From Kocuria sp. cx-455 (GTDB lineage Bacteria > Actinomycetota > Actinomycetes > Actinomycetales > Micrococcaceae): 64,000 nucleotides of DNA. The notes beneath the pieces were generated by a model. The model did no database searches. It was not told where the DNA came from and saw only the letters and a list, made by a program, of their open reading frames with translations. Of this stretch, positions 38,026-44,416 are shown one piece after another. The number at the start of each line of letters is the position of its first letter. Positions within the stretch are counted from its first letter, which is position 1. The DNA lies in the NCBI RefSeq assembly GCF_014698015.1, contig NZ_JACXBS010000001.1, positions 558,001 to 622,000 on the forward strand, read 5' to 3'. Both the position numbers and the translations under genes were made by a program.

Positions 38026-38388
38026 TCACTGCCTTGGGTCCGAGAAGAATTCCGGGGGGTCGTCCCAGCGTGCGGTTTGCATCGCCACCTGTACGAGGTG
38101 GCCGTCAGAGTTCTTGAGCGGGGTTCCTTCCGCCAGGTAGTGCTCGCGTGCCGCGATCTGGAGGTGATCCGGCAGGGAACCGTCCGCGCGCACGATCCGC
38201 CACCAGGCGACGTCGTCACCGGCGAGACCGCGCGAGAGGATGCGAGCGGCCAACCGCGGGGAACTCAGCCCGGCGAGTTCGGCGAGATCGCCGTAGGACA
38301 ACACCCTCCCGGGTGGCATCGCGAGCACCACACGGCGGACGGCTCGTGCGGCGTGATCACCGGAGAGGGGCGCCGCTGGCTCACGCAT
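38026..38388 (-). CDS. Alkyltransferase-like protein (ATL, MGMT fold without acceptor cysteine)
   Basis: ATL proteins bind O6-alkylguanine in DNA and flag it for nucleotide excision repair. The 120-residue protein has the MGMT DNA-binding part: VLAMPPGRVLSYGDLAELAG and AARILSRGL. The PCHR active-site motif of MGMT is replaced by AWWRIVRADG, so no alkyl transfer is possible. ATG at 38388 overlaps the histidine kinase stop by 8 bases, so it is translated after the kinase in one operon, an unexpected partner for a repair protein. Confidence 0.9.
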   Translation of the reverse strand: MREPAAPLSGDHAARAVRRVVLAMPPGRVLSYGDLAELAGLSSPRLAARILSRGLAGDDVAWWRIVRADGSLPDHLQIAAREHYLAEGTPLKNSDGHLVQVAMQTARWDDPPEFFSDPRQ

Positions 38389-39580
38389 TGGCGAACGGGA
38401 TCCGCACGTCCAAGACCCAGCGACCGTTGTCCGGCCCATAGGTGACATCACCGTTGAGCAGCGCCACGCGCTCCTGGATGCCGTGCAGCCCGTAGCCGGA
38501 CGTGAGGGGATACTCGTCAGGACCGACCTCGTATGAGTGCTGGAGCTGGTTCTCCGTACGGATGAGCATCACGTTGGTATCCAGGGCGAGGAACAACAGG
38601 CAGTCCGAACCGGCGGGCGCGTACTTGATGATGTTGGTAGTAGCTTCCTGCAGAATACGCGCTGCGGTGCCGCGCACGGTGGTGGGCAGCTTGTCGAAAC
38701 CGTCATGGGCGTTCACGGTGACCCTGAAGCCGGCTGCGCTGAGACTCGCACTGAGGGAAGCCATCAAGTTCTTCAAGGAGCCGGTGGTCAGACCGGATGA
38801 GCTGTCGTTCCTGGTCACAGCCCCCGGAGACTCGCGCAAAATGTGCAGCAGGGTGCGCAGTTCTTGGAGGCCGGACCGGGCAGCGTTCTCCATGGTGGAG
38901 ATGGTCTCGTGCAGTACTGCGGGATCCTCCTGCCGGTGGGAACCCGCAGCCTGCATGGTCACGAGAGTGAGTTCGTGAGCCACCACGTCATGGAGGTCAC
39001 GGGCGAGTTCCAGGCGTTCCTGTTCACGCAGCTGCTGGTGTGCGGCCTCCACACTTCTCAAGCGAGCCTTGTTCTCCCGATGCTGGATGACCAAAAACCG
39101 TAGGGCTACGCCGATCATCACCCCGACCACCAACGGTGTTCCCATGATCCACAGGGCGTCCGTGGTGCTTTCCACCACGACGGCCGTGATGGTCCAGGCT
39201 GCGAGGGCCAAACTGTAGACCATGGTCAACAGGCGTGGCAACATGCTCACGGTGGCCACCGTGACAATCACCGCGCAAATAAGGGTGGAGGCGTAGTTGT
39301 GGGTAAGCAGCGCCAGAACCAGAGGAACTGGCATCAATGCACTTGCAACGCCCGGTCGCCATGCAATCAGAGCCAACGACACGTAGCCGAGTGTCATCTG
39401 AACGGCCACGAGAATCATCGTGGATGCAGCATATGTCGCCGGGTCTAGTGCTCGGAGATCGTCAAAAAGTCCAATTGCAGCGAAGAGAACCAATGTGACG
39501 CGAAGCCAGACAGGCAGTGGACTGGTGCGGCTGAAGCCCTCCCGCACGGAGGTAGATCCGGTCGGTGTGGCGATTACCAC
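38381..39580 (-). CDS. NarL-type sensor histidine kinase with six TM segments
   Basis: The 399-residue kinase has about six TM segments in the first ~165 residues with very short loops, and no extracytoplasmic sensor domain. A coiled coil leads to the HisKA_3 motif RDLHDVVAHELTL (His 197) and an HATPase domain with an N box (ILQEATTNIIKYA) and a G box (GYGLHGIQERV). GTG at 39580 overlaps the stop of the short peptide gene by 7 bases, so translation is coupled; the open frame upstream is antisense or in-frame shadow. The cognate regulator is divergent at 39806. Sensing within the membrane, perhaps of the upstream peptide, is inferred. Confidence 0.92.
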   Translation of the reverse strand: MVIATPTGSTSVREGFSRTSPLPVWLRVTLVLFAAIGLFDDLRALDPATYAASTMILVAVQMTLGYVSLALIAWRPGVASALMPVPLVLALLTHNYASTLICAVIVTVATVSMLPRLLTMVYSLALAAWTITAVVVESTTDALWIMGTPLVVGVMIGVALRFLVIQHRENKARLRSVEAAHQQLREQERLELARDLHDVVAHELTLVTMQAAGSHRQEDPAVLHETISTMENAARSGLQELRTLLHILRESPGAVTRNDSSSGLTTGSLKNLMASLSASLSAAGFRVTVNAHDGFDKLPTTVRGTAARILQEATTNIIKYAPAGSDCLLFLALDTNVMLIRTENQLQHSYEVGPDEYPLTSGYGLHGIQERVALLNGDVTYGPDNGRWVLDVRIPFANA

Positions 39581-39783
39581 CCGCCGCAGAGCTGGGGGAT
39601 GTAACGGCAAAGGGCGCTGCCCGGGCCCTTTTCGGCGGGACCCTGCTGAGCGGTCAACGCGGGGCCTCCCACGGTGAACAACAGGGAGCAAGCAATCAGA
39701 GTCGCTGCGAGAGCCTGCTTGAAACTCTTTGCGGCTCCGGTTTGGTCAGTATGGCGGGGGGAAATGGTGTGAGGTGAGTTCAT
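39574..39783 (-). CDS. Short secreted-peptide precursor overlapping the kinase gene
   Basis: I do not recognise this 69-residue ORF. It has a basic n-region (KSFK at 19-22), a hydrophobic core (ALAATLIACSLLFTVGG), probable signal peptidase sites near PA or LTA (residues 42-45), and a mature part of about 24-27 residues ending CRYIPQLCGGW with Cys 59 and Cys 66. LIAC at 29-32 also fits a lipobox, but the core before it is short. TAAACT (39790-39795) stands 6 bases before the ATG with no RBS, i.e. leaderless. The stop TAA overlaps the kinase GTG (GTGGTAA). Coding support is the signal-peptide architecture, promoter placement and overlap, not homology. Confidence 0.65.
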   Translation of the reverse strand: MNSPHTISPRHTDQTGAAKSFKQALAATLIACSLLFTVGGPALTAQQGPAEKGPGSALCRYIPQLCGGW

Positions 39784-39789
39784 GGGATC

Positions 39790-39799
39790 AGTTTATGAT
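39790..39799. promoter_or_regulatory. Overlapping divergent -10 elements of peptide-kinase and response-regulator genes
   Basis: On the minus strand TAAACT covers 39790-39795, 6 bases before the peptide ATG at 39783. On the plus strand TATGAT covers 39794-39799, 6 bases before the response-regulator ATG at 39806. The two elements share two bases, so the two polymerases should compete. Confidence 0.65.
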
Positions 39800-39805
39800 C
39801 AGAAT

Positions 39806-40546
39806 ATGGATTCGTGCACCCTTATGTTGGTCGATGACCACCCGCTCATGCGCGATGCACTGCGAAATCTATTTGATGCCGAGCCAGGATTCCAGGTCTT
39901 GGGTGAAGCGTCCGAGGGAGCCGAAGCCGTTCAAATGTGCTTGGAGCTGGATCCCGATGTAGTGCTCATGGACATCCGGATGCCCGGAATGGACGGGATC
40001 GAGGCCACCGCGCAAATCGTCCACCAGGCGCCCCGCAGCAAAGTTCTCGCACTCACCACTTTTTCTACGCTCGAGTATGTCGTGCCAGCACTTCGGGCGG
40101 GGGCCTCCGGATATTTGGTTAAAGATGCTCGCCATGAAGAAATAGTTTCTGCAGTGTTGCAGGTACGAGAAGATGAAATGACGCTGTCGCAGTCCGTGGC
40201 GAATTCGTTGGCGAACAATGTGCTGGGTGATGTGCCGGTCCCCTCGGTACGTAGAAGTTGGAATGAACCGACCAATACCCCTCCGGTGGAGTCATACGGC
40301 GCGGCGAGTCGGCAGTCCTACGTCCCGGAGCTGACGGCCCGCGAACTGGACACCCTGCGGTGGATCGCCAAGGGACTCAACAACAACGAGATCGCGGAGA
40401 AGATGAAAGTCTCCCACGGAAGCGTCAAGGCGTACGTGTCGCAACTGTGCGACAAACTCGGCGCTCGGGACCGGGTCCAGGTGTTGATCGCGGGTATCCA
40501 AAGCGGCTTGGTGAAGCCGGAACTGACCGAAGATCTCACCCGGTGA
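39806..40546 (+). CDS. NarL/FixJ family response regulator
   Basis: The 246-residue regulator has a receiver domain with acidic pocket DD (10-11), phosphoacceptor Asp 56 in VVLMDIRMPGMDG, and the Lys in YLVKDA; a ~45-residue linker; and a LuxR-type helix-turn-helix (ELTARELDTLRWIAKGLNNN). I chose ATG 39806 (MDSCTLMLVDDH) since TATGAT stands 6 bases upstream; the ATG at 39782 overlaps the peptide gene start and has no signal. It pairs with the divergent kinase at 38381-39580. Codon use in the receiver half is more AT-rich than in neighbours. Confidence 0.93.
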   Translation: MDSCTLMLVDDHPLMRDALRNLFDAEPGFQVLGEASEGAEAVQMCLELDPDVVLMDIRMPGMDGIEATAQIVHQAPRSKVLALTTFSTLEYVVPALRAGASGYLVKDARHEEIVSAVLQVREDEMTLSQSVANSLANNVLGDVPVPSVRRSWNEPTNTPPVESYGAASRQSYVPELTARELDTLRWIAKGLNNNEIAEKMKVSHGSVKAYVSQLCDKLGARDRVQVLIAGIQSGLVKPELTEDLTR

Positions 40547-40891
40547 ATTGGTTCACAGGCTTTTCACAGGTCGGGGGCCTCAACTCTGGCCATTTGGCCA
40601 TGTTCACCCGGCGGTGCGGTGCGGCACAGTAGTACATGAACGCGACGAAAGAAGTGTTCACCGGCTCAGGTTCTTGGGTGAGGCAGCAAGTGTACGGTGC
40701 CGCCAATATATGCCTGGGTCACGCTGAACTCGCGGCGGGGGTCTTGTTTGGCCCTCCCCGGTTAGAGCTCCGGAAGACTTGGATCACCTTGCGTGATGCT
40801 CCGAGACTCCCGTCGCGTCAGCACCGTAGAAGTAAGATGCGGCCCCTCTCGACTAGGAGGGGCCGCATTTCTGCTGCCGCACGTTGTGAGG
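40547..40891. other. Stretch without a gene between response regulator and FadR-type gene
   Basis: These 345 bases show no credible ORF apart from a plus-strand frame from 40636 that runs through a terminator hairpin. The hairpin at 40837-40868 is about 290 bases after the regulator stop, so a long 3' UTR or a small RNA ending there is possible. Confidence 0.5.
40837..40868. terminator. 12-bp terminator hairpin
   Basis: Perfect arms 40837-40848 and 40857-40868 (ATGCGGCCCCTC and complement), 8-base loop, followed on the plus strand by TTCTG. It lies between convergent transcription units. Confidence 0.85.
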
Positions 40892-41623
40892 CTACCGCGA
40901 TGGATTCTGGGTGCGCGGCACCAAGCTGTAGAACCAGTTGATGTGATCGCGCAACAATCGGGTTGCTCGCTTGCCGTCGCGCTCGGTGACGGCCGCGAGA
41001 ATGCCACGGTGCTGGGTCTGCAACGAGGAACGGATACTTGCCCAGTCCTCCAAGGTAGCCACGGTTTCTTGAACGTAGCCAATGGTGGCGTCACGCAGCG
41101 ACACCATGACGGTCTCCAGCACCACGTTACCCGCCAGGGAGGTCAGGAGCAGGTGGAACTGGGCGTCCAGGGCGTGGAACTCATCGTTGGGCATGGCGGG
41201 GTCGTCCATGCGGTCCAGCATGTCGTGGGCCTGGGTCAGAATGGCGTCCCGGTCCGTGTGATCATCGTTGTCACCCGACGCCGCATCCCACGCCGCTTGG
41301 GTTTCCAACATGAGACGTGTGGTGACAACGTCCTTGACCGGTAGCGCCTGGGTGGCAATGTGCATGCGGAGGGCCCAGCCGAGGGCGGCGGAAGGTTCGG
41401 AAATCACCGTGGCGCCGGCGTGGGAACCGGAGCCGGTGCCCGAACGCACCAGCCCCATGGCGTCGAGGATGCGGATGGCCTCACGTACCGACGCGCGAGA
41501 AATGGAGAAGTGCTCCGCCAACGCTCGTTCCGCAGGGAGTTTGTCACCCACGCGAATCTTCCCATCGCGCAACTGCTCCTCGAGCCAGTTCAACACCACC
41601 GTGTAAGCGGGGGTGGAAACCAT
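40892..41623 (-). CDS. FadR/GntR-type regulator, probable lactate-responsive LldR
   Basis: The 243-residue regulator has the GntR winged helix (GKIRVGDKLPAERALAEHFS, SRASVREAIRILDAMGLV) and an all-helical FCD ligand domain in which metal-binding residues (DAQFH, H in RGILAAV region) are visible. ATG at 41623 follows AGGAGG. It lies directly downstream of lldP, separated by a terminator. The palindromes TGGTnnGACCA upstream of lldP, lutA and the D-lactate dehydrogenase fit the known LldR/FadR operator form, so I infer it represses lactate uptake and oxidation. No such site is seen upstream of this gene itself. Confidence 0.88.
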   Translation of the reverse strand: MVSTPAYTVVLNWLEEQLRDGKIRVGDKLPAERALAEHFSISRASVREAIRILDAMGLVRSGTGSGSHAGATVISEPSAALGWALRMHIATQALPVKDVVTTRLMLETQAAWDAASGDNDDHTDRDAILTQAHDMLDRMDDPAMPNDEFHALDAQFHLLLTSLAGNVVLETVMVSLRDATIGYVQETVATLEDWASIRSSLQTQHRGILAAVTERDGKRATRLLRDHINWFYSLVPRTQNPSR

Positions 41624-41650
41624 GTGGTCCTCCTGCGGGTTGTTGAAAGA

Positions 41651-41691
41651 AAACCGCCCGTCACCCGTGATGCACGAGTGGCGGGCGGTTT
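41651..41691 (-). terminator. Rho-independent terminator of lldP
   Basis: On the minus strand the 14-bp stem (arms 41678-41691 and 41651-41664, one G:U) is followed by TTTTCTTTC. This is a classic terminator between lldP and the regulator gene. Confidence 0.9.
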
Positions 41692-41705
41692 GTGCATCGT
41701 CAAGT

Positions 41706-43376
41706 CTATGCCGCGGGAAGCATCCAGGCGAGCACGTTGGACTGCAGAAACACCAGGCAGCACAGCGCGAGCAGCAAGCCAATGGACCATGGAATCACCG
41801 AACGGAAAATCTTGGACTCCTGACCTTGCATGCTCACCGCGGTTGCGGCAATAGCCAGGGACTGCGGTGAAATCATCTTGCCCACCACGCCACCGGACGT
41901 GTTGGCCGCGGTCATCAAGTAGGGGTCCAGACCGGATTCCAAGGCCGCGGTCTTCTGCAGGTTGGCGAACAGCGCGTTGGCGGAGGTGTCCGAACCGGTC
42001 ACGGCGGTGCCCACCCAGCCCAGCACCGGAGAGAAGAACGCGAACGCCGCACCCAGGCCGGCCACGAACGTTCCAATGGAAATGGTTTGGCCGGAGAAGT
42101 TCATGACGTAGGCGAGGGAGAGTACGGAGGCAATGGTCAGAGCGGAGAAACGCATCTTCCATGCACTGCGGCCGATCTCGGCGAGTGCGTTGCCCACGGT
42201 GAGCTTGAAGCGGCCGTGGTGATTGAACACCGAGTAGATGATGGCGACCAGCAAGCCGGAGATCAGTAAGAGCGTGCCCGGGCTGGACAGCCACTGGAAG
42301 TTGTACACGGAACCGGAAATGGGTTCACCGGCGGAGTTCAACAGGTGACCGTGGAGACCCGGCCAGGGGATCTTGATATCGGTGGCCGCGAGGGACTTGG
42401 GGACATTGACGCCCCAGGTCCACAACTTGGCGACACCGAAGACCACGACCACCAGGATGTAGGGCAGCACTGCCATCCAGGCGCGCACCGGGGTCAGGCC
42501 GTCCACGCTCTGGGGGCGGTCGATGCCCAGATCCGCACGAACCTCCTCGGCGCCCTTGGGTTTCCAGAAACGCATGAGGATCACGGCCGCGGCAAGGCCC
42601 GCGAGGGATGCCACCACGTCCGTGAGTTCGTAGGAGAAGTGCGTGGCGCACCACCACTGGGCAATGGCAAAGGCGCCGCCCACGGCCAGCGCAGCGGGCC
42701 AGGCCTGCTTGAGGCCACGCACCCCGTCGACAATCATCAGCAGGAAGAACGGAACCACGAACGCGAAGAATGGTGCCTGGTGGCCGACCACGGCGCCAAT
42801 GTGTGCCGGGTCCAGGCCCGTGAGCACGCCGGCGGTGGTGATGGGGATGGCGATCGCGCCGAAGGCAACGGGTGCGGTGTTGGCGATCAGCACCACGGTG
42901 GCCGTCTTGAGCGGCTTGAGGCCCAACGCCAAAATCATGGTTGCGGTAATGGCCACGGGCGCGCCGAAACCGGCGAGCGCCTCCAGCAGACCGCCAAAGC
43001 AGAACGCGATCAGCATGGCCTGGATACGCAGGTCACCGCCGCCAATGGTGTCGAAGATGGTCCGTAGGTCCTCGAAGCGCCCGGACAGCACCGTGACCTG
43101 GTAGAACCACAGTGCCATGACCACGATCCACACGATGGGGAACAGGCCGTACACGGCACCCTGCGTGGCGCTCAGTGCGGCGAGCTGGGCCGGCATGTTG
43201 AAGCCGAAGATCGCCACGAGGAGCGCGGCGCCCAGCGCGGTCAGGCCGGCCACGTGCGCGCTGGTCTTGAAGGCCAGCAGCATCACGAAGAAGGTGAGCA
43301 GAGGGATGCAGCCCACCAGGGCTGAAAGTCCGACACTGCCACCCACGGCGTCGGTCATGGCGGTAAATGTGGTCAC
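41706..43376 (-). CDS. lldP: L-lactate permease LldP (LctP family)
   Basis: This lactate:proton symporter of 556 residues has about 12-14 TM segments and the family stretches FCFGGLLEALAGFGAPVAIT, NTAPVAFGAIAIPI and GTAVTGSDTSANALFANLQ. Family members take up L-lactate, D-lactate and glycolate. GTG at 43376 follows AGGAG; ATG at 43358 is an alternative. Two operators lie 36-60 bases upstream, and the divergent lutABC operon completes the pathway. Confidence 0.97.
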   Translation of the reverse strand: MTTFTAMTDAVGGSVGLSALVGCIPLLTFFVMLLAFKTSAHVAGLTALGAALLVAIFGFNMPAQLAALSATQGAVYGLFPIVWIVVMALWFYQVTVLSGRFEDLRTIFDTIGGGDLRIQAMLIAFCFGGLLEALAGFGAPVAITATMILALGLKPLKTATVVLIANTAPVAFGAIAIPITTAGVLTGLDPAHIGAVVGHQAPFFAFVVPFFLLMIVDGVRGLKQAWPAALAVGGAFAIAQWWCATHFSYELTDVVASLAGLAAAVILMRFWKPKGAEEVRADLGIDRPQSVDGLTPVRAWMAVLPYILVVVVFGVAKLWTWGVNVPKSLAATDIKIPWPGLHGHLLNSAGEPISGSVYNFQWLSSPGTLLLISGLLVAIIYSVFNHHGRFKLTVGNALAEIGRSAWKMRFSALTIASVLSLAYVMNFSGQTISIGTFVAGLGAAFAFFSPVLGWVGTAVTGSDTSANALFANLQKTAALESGLDPYLMTAANTSGGVVGKMISPQSLAIAATAVSMQGQESKIFRSVIPWSIGLLLALCCLVFLQSNVLAWMLPAA

Positions 43377-43411
43377 GCTGTCTCCTGCGGGCTCCGGCGG
43401 GTCCGGTCGTA

Positions 43412-43422
43412 TGGTCGGACCA
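43412..43422. promoter_or_regulatory. Lactate operator 1 (TGGTCGGACCA)
   Basis: An 11-base palindrome of the FadR-type TGGTnnGACCA form, 36 bases upstream of lldP. It matches operators 43426-43436, 43541-43551 and 58367-58377. Confidence 0.8.
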
Positions 43423-43425
43423 CTA

Positions 43426-43436
43426 TGGTCAGACCA
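43426..43436. promoter_or_regulatory. Lactate operator 2 (TGGTCAGACCA)
   Basis: Second copy, starting 14 bases after operator 1. Tandem sites spaced this way suggest cooperative repressor binding at lldP. Confidence 0.8.
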
Positions 43437-43515
43437 CGAAGCATACATGATGCGCGTCACACTGCACAGTCACTTGGGGAGCGTCTCCGGTGGGTTGCCA
43501 CGATAAGCCTGCTTG

Positions 43516-43531
43516 TGTGATCGCGTTCACT
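43516..43531. promoter_or_regulatory. CRP/GlxR-like site in the lldP-lutA intergenic region
   Basis: TGTGA-N6-TCACT matches the TGTGA-N6-TCACA consensus with one mismatch. Its regulator could be the CRP-family protein at 63346-64000, but one site by eye is weak evidence. Confidence 0.5.
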
Positions 43532-43540
43532 CACCTAGCA

Positions 43541-43551
43541 TGGTCAGACCA
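43541..43551. promoter_or_regulatory. Lactate operator 3 (TGGTCAGACCA) upstream of lutA
   Basis: Identical to operator 2 and located 31 bases before the lutA start, next to TAGCAT (43536-43541), a likely -10 element that it overlaps. Confidence 0.8.
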
Positions 43552-43582
43552 CAGGAGCCGGAGTTGATCGGAGATCAATGTT

Positions 43583-44416
43583 GTGAGAATCGCACTGTTC
43601 GCCACGTGCATCGTGGACGCTATGTATCCCAAGGTTGCGCTGGCCACCGTGCGCGTTCTGGAGCGGCTCGGCCACGAGGTGGTGTTCCCGCAGGGGCAGG
43701 GTTGTTGCTCGCAAATGCACGTCAACAGCGGCTACTTCGAGGACGCCATGCCCGTGATCCGCAATCATGTCAAGGCTTTCACCGAGGTCGAGTACGACGT
43801 GGCCGTGGCGCCGTCCGGCTCGTGCGTCGCGTCGCTGGGCCACCAGCAGCCGATGGTCGCGCGAAAGTGCGGGGACGACGTGCTGGCCGAACAGGCCGCG
43901 GATGTCGCCGCCACCACGTATGAACTCTCCGAACTGCTGATCGATGTGCTGGGCGTGACCGATGCCGCCGAGCAGCTCGGCTCCTGGTTCCCGGAAACCG
44001 TGACCTATCACCCCTCGTGCCACGGCATGCGCCTGCTGAACCTGGGGGACCGACAGAAGGACCTGGTGAAGTCCGTGGGCGGTATCGACTATCGCGAGCT
44101 GCCGGACGCGGAGGAATGCTGCGGTTTCGGCGGCACCTTCTCCTTCAAGAACCCGGACGTCTCCGGTGCCATGGCCGAGGCCAAGCTGCGCAACATCGAA
44201 GCCTCGGGTGCTTCTCTGTGCACCGGCGGTGACTCGTCCTGCCTGATGCACCTGAGTGGTGCCGCGTCCAAGTGGAAAGCCCCGGTGCGCACCGTGCACC
44301 TCGTGGAGATCCTGGCCTCCACCAAGGAGAACCCACTCGTGGTGGAGGGCCCCGTGGAACTGTCCATACCCGCGCAGGGTGCGCGGGCGGCGTCGCACGC
44401 TGGAGGTAACCGATGA
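43583..44416 (+). CDS. lutA: L-lactate utilization protein LutA (CCG domain)
   Basis: LutA is part of the LutABC L-lactate oxidase complex (lactate to pyruvate). The 277-residue product has the two CCG-type half-motifs QGCCSQMH near residue 41 and EECCGFGGTF near residue 190, plus HPSCHGMRLLNLGDRQ. GTG at 43583 begins MRIALFATCIVDAM and follows GGAG. It overlaps lutB by 4 bases. Three TGGTnnGACCA operators lie in the divergent region shared with lldP. Confidence 0.97.
   Translation: MRIALFATCIVDAMYPKVALATVRVLERLGHEVVFPQGQGCCSQMHVNSGYFEDAMPVIRNHVKAFTEVEYDVAVAPSGSCVASLGHQQPMVARKCGDDVLAEQAADVAATTYELSELLIDVLGVTDAAEQLGSWFPETVTYHPSCHGMRLLNLGDRQKDLVKSVGGIDYRELPDAEECCGFGGTFSFKNPDVSGAMAEAKLRNIEASGASLCTGGDSSCLMHLSGAASKWKAPVRTVHLVEILASTKENPLVVEGPVELSIPAQGARAASHAGGNR

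Noticed and set aside
40636-40941. 101-codon plus-strand ORF after the response regulator
   Set aside because: It has no RBS, passes through the terminator hairpin at 40837-40868 and overlaps the FadR-type gene antisense. Its composition looks random.
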